Positions 34,277-47,100 of a stretch of 64,000 nt of DNA are shown piece after piece. The stretch lies in NCBI RefSeq assembly GCF_009905375.1, contig NC_133650.1, forward strand, positions 149,712,125 through 149,776,124, written 5' to 3'. Under the pieces are notes generated by a model that had not been told where the DNA came from, searched no databases, and worked only from the letters and a program-made list of their open reading frames with translations. The position numbers and the translations under genes were made by a program. Position 1 is the stretch's first letter; every line of letters begins with the position of its first letter. This stretch comes from Apium graveolens (Eukaryota; Streptophyta; Magnoliopsida; Apiales; Apiaceae).

Positions 34277-34569
34277 TCTCCATCTCTACTTGAGGGATGT
34301 GATTGAGCTACATGACTTGGCCCCTCTCCAACTATCCCCCAACAGTTATAAACTTGTCTTAGCTCTATATATCATGTATATGGACTTGGGATTCCCTGCT
34401 CCCACCATGGAGGAAGTTAGTCACTTTTTTAGTTTAAGAAAATCTGATCATGGCAACTACTATCTAGTGGTAGAAAAATAGCATAACAAGAAGGGCTTCT
34501 CCTCAGGCAAAGTCAGCCATGAGAAAGGATGGAAGGAGAACTTTTTCGATCTGTATGATGTTCCCAGAG
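33574..34569 (+). pseudogene. Gag-like protein of a Tat-type gypsy element, broken and truncated
   Basis: 33574-34263 is open (229 residues). Its N-terminal half is Ser/Pro-rich and acidic; from residue about 150 a folded part begins (YEVCTEAVKKRFRKEQ, GMLSSICSN-like text, ILEFQGWLPVHSWYP). A one-base shift at about 34261 moves the frame to 34266-34481, which continues the same protein with GAPLHLYLRDVIELHDLAP, QLSPNSYKLVLALYIMY and GFPAPTMEEVSHFFSL. A stop at 34479-34481 is followed, still in frame, by HNKKGFSSGKVSHEKGWKENF, running to the Athila insertion. The pattern (outermost leaf-like PLHLYLRDV, then AP.QL.PNS) fits the putative gypsy-type transposon domain. Its role is structural or nucleic-acid packaging by inference only. 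The true start may lie upstream of 33574. Confidence 0.6.
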
Positions 34570-35974
34570 TGTTAGGACCAAAACATACAATAATATTCAC
34601 GCAAGTATAAACGATCGCAAGTAATATAGAATTAATTCTAGTTCGTTCCCACAGAGACTGGTTTAGGTTAATTTAAGAATGTGTACTTATGCAACAATGA
34701 TATGGTTATTATTCAATACTAAGACGAATAACAAGTTGGTTGTTTATAACTAAGATATTAACTAACATGCAATTAACTAAGAAAATTAAAAGGTTTGATT
34801 TACTATATATAAGACAAATATGGGATTCTAACTTCAGAACTACTTTATTCAATAGACTTTTTGTTCTTAACCTTAGCATGCAATGATGATGACAACTAAT
34901 CAGATAACACGAAACTATTAAATGCCAACTTTCATTGTACGAATACCCTACTACCAGACATCCACAAAAGAGATAGAAGGTGAATAGATACCAAATATGT
35001 TGAGACCCTATATATCTATAAAATTTGACAACACAAAGTTTAATGCGCAAGTTACATATCGTGATTACATAGGGCAAATAAGATGGTTAAAATTACCTAC
35101 GAATCATGCATAACAATACATGAACCTATGCTAGCATGGCAAGTTCTAAGCCTCTAAATTCACTGTCGCTTCATTAGAGATTAACACGTTATCTTATAAG
35201 TTCACGACGCTCATAAGACGAATAAGCACAACCAATACTAGGAAATCATGCAATCACCACACACTAAGGTATCAAAACATATTAACTATTGAAATCCATA
35301 AGTAAATCCTCTAGAACCCCATGATAATGATTAGCCTATAACCAAACTCATTATCACCGTGGGTTCCGATGAAAGCATGGTATAATAAACTAAGTCTTTA
35401 TAAACTGAATAATAATCAAAGTACGCAATCCGGAGTATTAGTTTAAACAAAACAAGAAACGAGCATCCAAGATTACAACTTAAACAAAGAATCACAAGAA
35501 TAAACTAGATCCTCTTCGCCTTGGTTGTATTTGTGCTATAGGTCTTCTCGCTGTCTTCTCCTTACGCTATGTTATGTGCTTCTTATGAAAAATGACCTTA
35601 AGTTATCATTATATAGCAGCCATGAAGATAAGAAGTCCAGAGAATCAGTTCTCTACTTGAAACAGGATTCTAAAATCCCGACCTGGCGCGACCGCGCTGT
35701 CCTTCTGCTTCTCTGGCGCGGGCGCTGACCTACTGGAATTTCTCTTCTGCTTGTTTTTCTGGCTGGTTTGAGATGGCATTCCACGAGCAAACTCCCAGAA
35801 CACCTTCCTAACACTAATTTAGCACCAAAGCAATGCTAAATCTCCTTGATCCTTTATTTATGCCTGAAATGCAAAAACACTACAAAACACATCAAATACA
35901 CAAAATACTTGAGTACAAAACACCAATTCAAGTCTTTATAGAGCATCCTAAGTGGACGTAAATGCCATTTAACA
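34570..35974 (-). repeat. Athila 3' LTR
   Basis: On the plus strand it runs from TGTTAGGACC to CATTTAACA (1405 bp), with the inverted TGTTA/TAACA ends expected of an LTR. It interrupts the gag-like pseudogene at 34569. It contains a GC-rich pair of GGCGCG words near 35693-35727 and a minus-strand TATATAAT at 35607-35614, a plausible TATA box. Confidence 0.72.
35607..35614 (-). promoter_or_regulatory. Candidate TATA box of the Athila LTR
   Basis: TATATAAT on the minus strand, about 360 bases into the LTR, a normal distance for a U3 promoter. Confidence 0.4.
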
Positions 35975-35988
35975 CACCCCCAAACTTG
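35975..35988 (-). other. Athila polypurine tract
   Basis: The plus strand CACCCCCAAACTTG is a purine-rich run on the minus strand directly upstream of the 3' LTR. A second, similar CACCCCCAAACTT word lies at about 37138. Confidence 0.6.
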
Positions 35989-37197
35989 AACCGATGCTTG
36001 TCCTCAAGCATAAACAGACTCAAAGAACAAGAAATAAAAATGCATGAATGCAACCTACATGAATGCAACGATTCCCTCAGAATAACTAAACCGACCAATA
36101 AGCAACATCTCAACAAATGCAGTTATTCGCACAAAGATCAATCAAATTCCACAATTCAACTTACAAGCCAGAAACGTTCGTGTGTGCAAATACTTAACAG
36201 ATATACTATCACAACTAGATCAATAATCATGACTCCCTACTCATCAAGGCAATCACAAGGTTATAAATAGAATAAACGCTAAACTCAAAATGACTAAAAA
36301 CACTTCAATTCTATTAACGGAGTTATTACACGGATTCATGCTTTTATTCACAACACATAACAAACACAAAGATGCTTATTTTGATTGTGCAATGAGTGAG
36401 GTCAACAAAAGACTTATGCAATAATACCCATGTAGCGAGCGTTAGGTTAGTGGATCCCAGACTATAAAAGCCTTAGGTCACTAAGCACAAAGTCCCTTAA
36501 AAACTTAATAACTCGAGTATTAAAGAGCCCACTCGTGATCAAATGTATCAACACATATTTTTTTCTTTTCTATGTTTTTCACTTCTTTTTTTCATATGAT
36601 TTCTGAACGAGTACGTTTCGCTCCATCTCGCTCAACCCTAGACTACTCATATAAAATATGAGCTGGCTACTAGCCATTTGACACCAAGCCACAACTAGCA
36701 ATGAAATCCAATGTTTTTCTCAATTTTTTTAAATATCCATGTTATGTTGTCATTAAGAGAATATCCTAAATTCTAAATATAAACAAGTGATTAAACCTCG
36801 ACAAACAAATAAGACATGATAATGATCCAGCATTCAAGAAACCTATAAGACTTAGTGAAATTTTTATTGTTTCTAGCATGTAAATCAACTCGATAGGACT
36901 TAACATCACTATACACGACATCAATACACTAGCATCAATACACTAGCATCAATATCACAAATCAGTCGGAAAAGTAAACTTAATGGATCATATTATAATA
37001 CAAATGCAACTAAATGCAACATACTAACATGCAAAATAAAAAAAGTACTATATGGAAAATATGTAACTATATGAACTAAACTATCATGAATATGCAAACT
37101 ATATGGACACACACAAACATATATTCCTTAACTATCACCCCCAAACTTAAAATATTCACTGTCTTTAGTGAAGGTAATAGTAAGGAATCAGACATAC
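35989..37197. other. Athila non-coding stretch between env-position ORF and 3' LTR
   Basis: About 1.2 kb of AT-rich sequence without a supportable ORF. A 13-bp word (CATCAATACACTAG) is repeated near 36920-36945. Long untranslated 3' regions are usual in Athila elements. Confidence 0.6.
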
Positions 37198-38430
37198 CTA
37201 CTTGGAACCAGGATCATCATCCTCAACGGGTGGAGTGTCAGGAGTGTTAGGCGGTGGGTACACAGAGTCCTCACCGAAAAATGGCCACTGGATATCAACT
37301 CTTGTGGCTCTAAATGCAGTCCCCAATGCCTGGGTGAGATCATGTGCAAACTTACTATGGATGTCAAGCATCACATCCATCCTCCTCATCAAGTGCCTAT
37401 ACTGCGCTAAACCCATACCAACACTGTCATCTGCTTCCTGCTGCTGCTACTACTACTACTGCTGCGAAGGACCAACCTCACCCAACTGAGCTCTCCATGC
37501 TGCTCTGCTTGCCTGAGTCATCCCACCAACATATTCCTGAGGTGCTGGACATCCACCTGGCAAGTGGTCATAAGAATAACCAAGCCCCTTCGGATCAAGC
37601 TTACCACCGTACAACTCCTGTATACTCAAAAATGTAGAACTATTAATAGGAGCACTAGGAAGCTGAAGATGCTCATGTATGGGCCAATGAACTCCAACCG
37701 TTACACACAGCTTCGTCACAATTGACGCATAGGGAATAGAACCCGTAGTGCTCCCATGAAGAAACCTCAAAATACCCTGATAAATCACCATCCCGAGATC
37801 CATATAATCTCTCTGAATAATACTCCACAACAGCTTTTCCCTATCCACCATCACATCATGCATGTGAGAAGATGGCATGATGTTGGCACAAATAAAAGAA
37901 TTCCATGCACGTGCAAACCTGTTCATGCACGAGGCAGGGAAAGTGGCATACTCGTTCGTGCCCCTCTTAAACTTCTAGTGAGTCTCTGGCACACACAATG
38001 TAGCAATAATCAAATCCAAGTTAAAATCATCCCCCGTCTTAGCATTCTATTCCTCCTGTTTCGGCCTCCTCTCGGGCTGATTTATCACCCTCCGAATCAC
38101 ATCGACGGTATAATCCACCGTAAATACCCTAACCACAGAATACCCATTCTTCTCTGCCTTCGCGTTCGCGTAAAACTCGTGAACCACACTCATGGGTACA
38201 ACAGCTGGTGCCTCGCAAAAAGTAATCCATCCCATCTCCACAATCATCTCGAGCAACTTACCATCCTTCCCCGATGGCAGAAAACCTCACTCCTTGGGTA
38301 TGGGCTTCGAAAGCAACCTCGTATACTCCGCCTTAGCCTCTGGAGTTGCAAACCTAGGCCTCACACCACCTACACTCGAAAAATCGGTGGTGCTGCTGCT
38401 AACTTGGGTTCGTTGTCTCTTGGATGCCAT
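37198..38430 (-). pseudogene. Athila env-position ORF (putative plant transposon protein domain), with stop codons
   Basis: Starts MASKRQRTQ on the minus strand at about 38430 and ends DDDPGSK at 37198. Recognisable blocks include LLEMIVEMGWITF, EFYANAKAEKNGYSVVR, RRVINQPERRP, NRFARAWNSFICANIMPSS, GSTTGSIPYASIVTKLCV and YVGGMTQASRAAWRAQLGEV. This is the domain that Pfam names putative plant transposon protein, common in the third ORF of Athila elements; its biochemical role is not established. The frame is broken by TGA near 38286, TAG at about 38045 and TAG at about 37976, and by four consecutive TAG codons at 37447-37458 in a poly-Gln tract. No transmembrane segment is evident, so an envelope function is not supported by this sequence. 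Confidence 0.65.
37438..37464 (-). repeat. CAG/TAG trinucleotide tract
   Basis: On the minus strand the tract is two CAG, four TAG, three CAG, in the coding phase of the flanking ORF. It encodes Gln interrupted by four stop codons. Confidence 0.92.
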
Positions 38431-38875
38431 TGAAATTGAATGAATTTGAGAGAAAAGATGTAAGTAAGAGAGATTTAGAGTTTTGAGAACTAAAAAAGTG
38501 ATGGAGAAGATGTGTATAAGTGTGTGTATATATAGGAATAGAATTAGGTTTAAAATAGAACTGGGAATTGATTATGGGAATAATGGGAGTAATGGGGTGA
38601 TTGAAACTGAATTGGAGAGGTAAATATGGAAGGTGGGAGAGGGAAATTCGGGTATGATTTGATTTTGTATTTGAATTTTTGAATTTTTTTGTTTTTTTCA
38701 GGTCTAGGTAGCCAGTGCGGCCACCCCGCCTAGCAGCGCAGGCGCACCGTGTTTTTAGGAAACTAGCGCGGCCACCCCGCATACCAGGACGGGCGCGCCG
38801 TGCTACTGTACTTTCAGTGTGGCCCTCCCAAGAAGCGCTTGGTTTACGTCTCTAGCTTGACGTAGAATCCCGAGA
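38431..38875. other. Athila spacer between integrase and env-position ORF with GC-rich direct repeat
   Basis: No supportable gene. Two units of about 50 bp (about 38711-38750 and 38761-38800) share GCGGCCACCCCGC and a C-GGCGC-CCGTG ending, with CpG-rich differences between them. The rest is AT-rich. Confidence 0.65.
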
Positions 38876-40063
38876 TCAAGTTGACAACAAAATGACACTA
38901 ACCACCTCACAGTTTGCCGTATCCCTATAGTAATGCTTCAACCTATGTCCATTTACCTTGAACGCTTGGCCATGATCATTCTCAAAAATCTCCACCGCTC
39001 CATGTGGAAACACAGTTTTGACTACAAATGGCCCTGACCATCTTGACTTCAACTTTACAGGAAAAAGACGGAGATGAGAGTTGAACAAAAGAACTTGTTG
39101 CCCCGGAACAAATAATTTGAGAACTAGACCCCTATCATGCCACCTCTTGACTTTTTCCTTGTAATTTTTGATGTTCTCATACGCTTGAAGTCGAAACTAA
39201 TCGATTTTATTCAATTAAAGCATCCTTTTCTTACCAGCTGCATCCATATAAGGTTCAACTTCTTGAAAGCCCAATATGTTTTTTGCTCGAGCTCCACAGG
39301 AAAATGACATCCTTTCCCATAAACCAACTGAAACGGTGACATATCTAGCGGAGTCTTGTATGTTGTTCGATACGCCCAAACAGCTTCATCCAGCTTCAAA
39401 GACCAATCATTCCTTGATGGACATACAACTTTCTCTAGAATACACTTGATATCTCTATTAATTACCTCGGCTTGACCATTAGTCTGCGGGTGATAGGCTG
39501 TAGCCATTCGATGATTCACATTATACCTTTGCATCATAGCAGAGAACTTGTGATTGCAGAAATGCGATCCCTGGTCACTAATTATGACTCTTGGCGTCCC
39601 AAATCATGTTAATATCTGCTTATGAAGAAAATTAAGCACTACCTTTGCATCATTCGTCGGCAAAGCCTTGACTTCAACCCATTTCGAGACATAATCAACC
39701 GCTAACAAGATATACTGATTATTGCAAGATGAGACACATGGCCCCATAAAGTCAATTCCCCAAACATTAAAGACCTCAACCTCGAGAAGCACATCAAGAG
39801 GCATCTGATCCCTCTTGGACATATTATCAACACGCTGGTAGCGATCACACTTCAAAACAAACTGATGCGCATCCTTAAACAATGTAGGCCAGAAGAATCC
39901 TGCTTGAAGGACACGAGCTGCTGTCTTTTCTCCATCATAGTGGCCTCCATAAACAGTAGAATGATAATCTCGCAAGATCCTCCCCGTTTCACTGTACGGG
40001 ATACATCTCCTGATGATTTGGTCATCTCCTTGCTGAAACAGAAATGTCTCATCCCACATGTAC
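38876..40063 (-). pseudogene. Athila integrase, C-terminal part of pol
   Basis: Minus-strand pieces in order. 40059-39604 has the zinc-binding region (HYDGEKTAARVLQAGFFWP, FVLKCDRYQR) and the first catalytic part (GIDFMGP, then YILLAVDYVSKWVE). 39537-39211 has the later core with [18 protein letters not shown], including the glutamate of the D,D-35-E triad. 39088-38876 has the C-terminal domain ([20 protein letters not shown]). Stops at about 39605 and 39210 and a disrupted join near 39190 make it a pseudogene. It would catalyse insertion of the cDNA into nuclear DNA. The protein is cut at its N-terminal side by Tekay-B, and its reading frame resumes on the other side of the insertion (53613 on) when one TGTAC copy is removed. 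Confidence 0.85.
40059..40063. repeat. Target duplication TGTAC, left copy
   Basis: TGTAC precedes the TGTCACACC LTR start at 40064 and recurs at 53608-53612 directly after the right LTR. Confidence 0.95.
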
Positions 40064-43000
40064 TGTCACACCCCCAACTTAAATAGCAAAATCATTATAG
40101 CTATTACATCATTTTAATGAGTATTACACAACCAAAATCCAAGATCTTACAGTTTAGGGTTTGGAACAGCCCAACACTACCAACTATTACATCTGATTAC
40201 AAATACCGAGTCCTCACACAACTATTATTACTTATTCTACCTGAGCTCGAACATAAGCATCAGCATCACAGGTCTTACGGGCAGTCTGCTTGAATCTAAC
40301 CATGGCTGCTAGCTGTAATATCAGGGTAAAGCAAGAAGTGAGCCAAAAGCTCAACAAGTGCTAACAATACAACGCAAAGCATAAATCGAGATATACCTTT
40401 AGGAATGACAATGGAATGACATAATCAATGATAATCGAGAGATAAAACTTATGTGAGTTGGCATCATTTTGCTTGCATCAAAACAAATTTTAAAACCATT
40501 CTTAATCAAAATCATTTTATGACGCTACGGATTACAGCCGGTGATCAGCCGCGAAGTAATCCCGAACCTCGCTGGGTTCTAAAACATTATTGGGAATCCC
40601 TAGGCAACTTTTAAGCCTAATATAAGTGTGGAAAGGACTCGCGTCTCAGTCCAGATCCACCATTCAAGAAAACATTTGTCCCCCTTTGGGACTGAAAAAT
40701 CCACCTTTTATTCATTTTGAAAACTGATGCCGATTTATGACAAAATCTCTTTTGACTGAAATCATTTTTATCAGGGGATTATAGATCAACTTGAAACACT
40801 GGAAATATGACACTAAATCTCAGGGCCATGATCCACTAGACTTTACTATATTAGGGTAATCGAGAGATTTCCATAAACAAGAATTTTGACAAGGAAATTA
40901 AGCAAGGCTATTGGATAATATGAAAGAGTAATGCCAAACTAGGCTTAAAGCAATGGTTGTAGACAAGGTATAGGTATTAGAACATCAAGAAGATAAGCAT
41001 CACTGGTTCCAATAGGATAGAGGTGTTAAAATATAAAGGAAGTGATCATCAGCTCAAGATATAACAGGGTATCAAGCTTTAGGGTAAGGATAGGGTTATC
41101 AAACAATCATGAATGAATTTAAGAAAAGATTGGCTTTTAGGTATCAAGATAAAGTTTCTATCGAGGTTATTTCAAGAGTTGAATCAAAGCATCAGGGTGC
41201 AACATCAAGATTTCTCAGGGATCAATAGCATGATAATCAAAAGGATCAATAAGGTATTATAACACATCTCCATTTTATCATGGCATTAAACTATCATGAA
41301 AGACTTTTGAACTACTTGCAATACGTACTCGAAGGTTCATGACATCTCTATGTAACTCAAAGATAAACAAAAGATACTCTTGATTTAAATATATCAAAAT
41401 GACTCAGGATAATTGCATCGATATATATATGAACTGTTTACAGTAAATGCGAAGGTCAAGTTGAATCACTTGCCTTGAGATAGACTGGTCTGGTCTGACT
41501 GGTAGGAGCAACAACTGGAGCTTCACTCGACTTTTATGGCAAGTTTTCCCTCGTCTCGAGATCCTACAATAATAATAATAATCCTCATTATAATATATTC
41601 TTTCCATCTTAACCTATTTACAACCCGAAATTAAACATGGATGGCACTTAGGCCTATACACACTTAATTCATATCCACCATTTATATTTTCAAATGTACA
41701 CACGTAGCCACATAATCACATATCGTATATTAATACCAAATAACATCATATACACCATAATGCCACACTAGGCTTGGATGATCTCGACTCACCACTTAAG
41801 TTACTTGGTCGCTAACTAAACGAAGTCTTCGAATTTGGGCTTCCTAACTCAATGTGCCTTTCCTAAATTATCCAAAACCTATTGACCCTCACTTGTGCCT
41901 TTTGCTCTACTGACCTTATACTATCTTACAACTATGGTGGTCGACCTAATACTCACTTCTAAGTGTCCTAAAACTATGTGATAAGTGAAAGTGCTCACTG
42001 GTGCAAATTTCAGAATGGTAACTAAGGTTTCTTGAGTGCATTAGACACTCTTAAACTACAAGTTTTTCTTCAAAATTTTTACACAAGACTCTCCTGACCT
42101 AAGGGCATCTCACAAGCTTGATGTGGCTCAAAGGCCTGGCTTGGGCCTTCTTGGGCCTAAGCTAAAAGTCCAAGGTACCCCTGTTTTCCTGGGCAGAAAA
42201 TGCCCTGACTTGAATTAACTTGTGACACATGGTTCTAGCTCATATCCTATGAACTATGGTTGGAAAAACTTCTCTGACATACCCTCTAACTAAGGCCCAA
42301 TTGGGCCTAATGAGGGCCTACCCATGACATGGCCAAATCTCCCTATTTCTAAGTTGCAACAAAACTGTTCCCTGCTGGACAGATTTTGTTATTCTACTTG
42401 TGCACCTAACCAAATGACATGCAAACCTCCAACCAACTCCTAAAACCTATTATATACTCCCCATACTAACTTCTGGTGGCTTGGGCCTCAAAGTGCACAT
42501 CAATGACATGGTCAAAACTCACTCTAAACCTCAGGGTACTAAACTGATTTTTCTGCAGAAACTATAACTCTCATTTTCCAAGGTTTTGACTTGACAAACC
42601 CAATTATCAACAACTAAATACTTAAACCAAGACTTATACTTGGTATTCTACTGAACTAACTCCCTTTTTCTCAAAATACCCTTGGTGAGATCATCCTTAC
42701 CTATGGTGCAACTATGGCAAAATAAAAGAGACTACTCTTTACAAATCACAAACCTTTATGCTCTTGAAGCAACAAGATATATATATATATATATTTTTTT
42801 TATAAAAGATAACCACGAATTATTACCATGCAATAAGAAGTATAAATCAATATTAATACATTATTCCTACTGAAATTAAGGCTCACTAACAACCATGAAT
42901 CTAAATGATCAAAACTTCCAAAAATCAAAAGTGACTTGTATGCATGCATGCTTTCGGATCTTTCAAGCCAAATCAACATGATTTCCAAATAAATTTTTAT

Positions 43001-44110
43001 CATAATTCAACATGCAAGCCTAACATGGATTACAACTAAATGATCAACTAGCATGCAAAAGGATTTTATCAAGACTTTACTACAAAATTCATGTTATCAT
43101 CACAAAATACACAAAAATGTTAACAAGGCAACAAAACACCATCCATTCGGCTCCTATCAAGTCATGGCCGAATAGATTAGGGTAAAAACAGCATTCGCAT
43201 AAGTGTAACACTCTTATGTCTAGCCATTCTTGACCCTATGATACTATAACTCATGGTGAAAGCCTTAGATTCACAAGAATCAAGGAGGTTCACTTTGAGT
43301 TTAACAAAAACATCACCATGCAAGGTCAAAACATAGGTTTTTCACTCTAAACTTTTGAAATATATAAGAATAACATATAGGGAGTAAAATTACTTGAATA
43401 TAAGATGATTGTTTGGGTGAAAGTATGAAGAAATGAAGGGGATGGAGGGCCTCGGCTATGGGATGGCCGAGAGGGAGGGTTGAGCCGAGAGGGAGGGAGG
43501 AGAAAAGGGAAGGGTGGAGTGAAAATGGAGTGATCATCACTTTAGTTTTGTTTTTATGTCTTTGACTAGGCTAAATGTGAGTGGATTTAGGAAATGACAA
43601 GAGTAACCCTCTAGCTAAAGTTAGGCAAATTTGCATGCAAGGTCAAGGAGGTAATTTGGCTAGCAAAATGTGAGTTAGTGGGGTGGAGAATGTCTTCTTT
43701 GCCCTTTGGTTAAATAGAAGAGAGTTTGCATGCAAGGTTATTCATGTAATTTAATAATTATGACAACTAAAATTTATAATGATTTATTTTTATAAAATAA
43801 AATACAAGTTCAAAAATTATAAAATTTCTACCATAAATTAACTTGTATTTTTAGAGACTTTATAAAATCATTTTCACAATTTGTGTACAAAATGTCTTTT
43901 AAAAGAAATTTTTTTCCAAAGCTTAGAATATTCCTTATAAATCAAAAATAAAGAAATTAAATAAATTCTTGCTTTGAAAAATCATATACTACCCAAAGCA
44001 AATTTATAATGCAGAAATTTTCACTCACACAAACGTACAAGCATTGAATATATTTTTATTTAACTTAATATTATTCACAAATAATATTACATAAAATGCC
44101 GGTCGTAACA
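40064..44110 (-). repeat. Tekay-B left LTR (3' LTR in element orientation)
   Basis: On the plus strand TGTCACACCCCC to GGTCGTAACA; the inverted ends TGTTAC and GTGACA are seen on the element strand. It contains no gene. All ORFs found in it recur in the right LTR as passive copies. Confidence 0.96.
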
Positions 44111-44128
44111 TCCTCTCCCCCTTAAGGG
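44111..44128 (-). other. Polypurine tract of Tekay-B
   Basis: The plus strand TCCTCTCCCCCTTAAGGG is a purine run on the minus strand, abutting the 3' LTR and 17 bp downstream of the polyprotein stop codon. Confidence 0.9.
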
Positions 44129-44144
44129 ATTCTGTCCCCAGAAT

Positions 44145-47100
44145 CTAAGAGAACAGATGAGGATACCGGGAACGCATATCAGACTCTAACTCCCAAGTCG
44201 ACTCTTCGACCTTAGGGTTCCTCCAAAGTACTTTCACTAACTTTACTGATTTATTTCTAAGACTCTTTACTTGCCAGTCGAGTACTTTAACCGGTTGCTC
44301 CACAAATGACAGGTCTGCCTGAATTTCTACAGGTTCATATTCTATCACATGGCTAGCGTCAGGATTGTACTTCTTAAGCAACGACACATGGAACACATTA
44401 TGCACATGCTGATACTGAGGTGGTAAGGCCAACTCGTAGGCCACCTTTCCTACTTGACTCAAAATCTCAAAAGGACCTACGTATCTAGGTGCTAACTTTC
44501 CTTTCTTGCCAAATCTTATCAACCCTTTCCTAGGTGACACTTTTAGCAACACAGCTTCGCCAATTTGGAATTGAACATCCTTACGCGCTGGATCCGCATA
44601 CTTCCTCTGTCTATCTTGAGCAGCAAGCAACCTTTTCTGAATTAACTTGACTGAGTCATGCAACTGTTGTACCAATTCTGAGCCGAGAATTCTTCCTTCT
44701 CCTACTTCATCCCAACTTGTTGGTGATCTACATTTTCGCCCGTACAAAGCTTCATATGGTGGCATGCCGATACTGGAATGATAGCTGTTGTCATATGAAA
44801 ATTCAATCAATGGCAGGTGGTCGTCCCAACTTCCAGCAAAATCGATTGCACAACTGCGCAACATGTCTTCAATTGTTTGAATTGTTCTTTCACTCTGGCC
44901 ATCAGTCTGCGGGTGATACGCCGTGCTCATATTCAACTTCGTGCCAAGACATTCCTGGAATTGCTTCCAGAATCTTGAGTTAAATCGGGGATCTCTGTCT
45001 GAAACTATTGATACAGGTACTCCATGCCTTAATACGATTTCGTGCACATACAGATGAACCAACTTGTCCAGTGACGACTTCTCATTTATTGGAAGGAAAT
45101 GCGCCGACTTCGTAAGACGATCAATTATAACCCATATTGCGTCATGTCCGGACTTTGTTCGCGGTAGTCCTACTATAAAGTCCATAGCGATATTTTCCCA
45201 TTTCCATTCTGGAATCTTCAGGGGCTGAATTAATCCGCTTGGTCGTTGATGTTCTGCCTTTACTTTCTGACAGGTATAGCACTTCGCAACCCATTCTGCC
45301 ACGTCTCTTTTCATATTTGGCCACCAAAAGTTCTTCTTTAAGTCTTGATACATCTTGGTGCTTCCCGGGTGGATTGAAAATTTCGAATGGTGGGCTTCAT
45401 GGAGGATCTCATTCTTTAATTCAGATACATGGGGAATCCATATTCTGGATGAAAACCTTAGTATTCCTTGCTCATCCCTTTTAGTATTAATCTCTTCTCC
45501 AGATAACTGATTTTTCTCTTTTTCCATTACTTCCTCTTGATACTTCTTTATCTTTTCCAGTAGTGTTGGCTGAAAGGTCATTGCACGACAAACTTCTTTG
45601 ACTTTCCCATAAGCACAAAGTTCCAATTCAAATTTTCCGATTTCTTCAGATAACTCTTTTGATGTTATCATTATATTCAATCTTTCCTTCCGACTCAGCG
45701 CATCGGCCACTACGTTCGCCTTTCCAGGATGGTAATTTATCGAACAGTCATAGTCCTTGATCAATTCTAGCCATCTCCTCTGCCTCATATTGAGCTCTTT
45801 CTGAGTAAAAATGTACTTTAAACTCTTGTGATCCGTGTAGATTTCACACTTTTCTCCATAGAGATAGTGTCTCCAAATCTTGAGTGCGAACACTATGGCG
45901 GCTAGTTCCAAGTCATGCGTCGGATACTTTAACTCGTGCGGCTTCAACTGTCTTGACGCATATGCTATTACCTTACTGTGTTGCATCAACACACAACCCA
46001 AACCCTTATGTGAAGCGTCGCTGAATATTACAAAATTCCCTTGATCATCTGGAAGTACTAACACCGGAGCTGTTACCAACTTCTGTTTTAACTCTTGAAA
46101 GCTACTTTCACATTCTGCACTCCATTCAAACTTTTGATTCTTTCTGGTTAACTTGGTCAATGGTGTGGCGATCTTCGAGAAATCCTTGACGAATCTTCTA
46201 TAGTATCCGGCCAATCCTAGAAAACTTCGCACTTCCGCAGGAGTCCTTGGCCTCTCCCAACTCATAACTGCCTCAATCTTCGCTGGATCCACTTTAATTC
46301 CATCATTTCCAATAACATGCCCCAAAAATTGAACTTCCTTTAACCAAAACTCACATTTGGTAAACTTGGCATACAACTTCTCTTGTCGGAGTATCTCCAA
46401 TGCTATCCAGAGGTGCTGCATATGTTCTTCTTCCGATTTAGAATAAATAAGGATGTCATCAATAAATACCACGACAAATTTATCCAAATACTTCTTAAAT
46501 ACTCGATTCATCAGATCCATAAATGCGGCCGGAGCGTTGGTCAATCCAAACGGCATTACTAGGAATTCATAATGCCCATATCTGGTCCTAAATGCGGTCT
46601 TGGGAATATCTTCTTCCTTGATCTTTAATTGATGGTATCCCGATCTCAAGTCAATCTTCGAAAAACATTTTGCTCCCTTTAACTGATCAAAAAGGTCATC
46701 TATCCTTGGTAGCGGGTAGCGGTTCTTGATCGTTACTTTATTCAACTCCCGGTAATCTATGCATAGACGCATACTCCCATCTTTCTTCTTCACAAAGAGA
46801 ACAGGTGCTCCCCATGGCGACGTACTTGGTCGTATCACTCCCTTATCCAATAATTCTTGTAGCTGGTTCGCCAACTCTTTCATTTCTGCTGGTGCCATCC
46901 TATACGGAGCCTTTGAAACTGGTTCCGTGCCTGGAGCAAGGTTGATCTCGAACTCAATTTGTCGATCTGGTGGTAAGCCTGGTAGTTCGTCGGGAAACAC
47001 ATCGGGGAACTCATTAACTACAGGAATATCTTCCATGCTGGGGCTGCCTCTCTCTGAATCCACTACATATGCTAGGAACGACTCACAACCTTTTCTAAGT

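Larger units (their letters stand above)
30898..34569 (+). mobile_element. 5' part of a probable Tat-group Ty3/gypsy element, cut by Athila
   Basis: The region holds TATA-bearing, GC-richer sequence (31340-31900) that may be LTR, a leader with many GGGCGCGCC motifs, and a gag-like ORF. I could not find LTR ends or a PBS, so the left boundary is uncertain: the Helitron ends at 30897, and 30898-31150 may be older flanking DNA. The assignment comes from the gag-like protein, which resembles the putative gypsy-type transposon domain (Pfam Transposase_28 style) of large plant gypsy elements. It is interrupted at 34570 by the Athila LTR. Confidence 0.5.

Noticed and set aside
37198..38430. Viral envelope gene in the Athila element
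   Set aside because: The position is that of an env-like ORF, but I see no signal peptide, transmembrane segment or glycoprotein-like Cys pattern. Called by its plant transposon domain instead.
40064..44110. Short ORFs such as 41404-41607, 42682-42873 and 43313-43540, repeated at 50904, 52182 and 52810
   Set aside because: They are duplicated because they lie in the two LTRs of Tekay-B. No coding signal beyond LTR identity.
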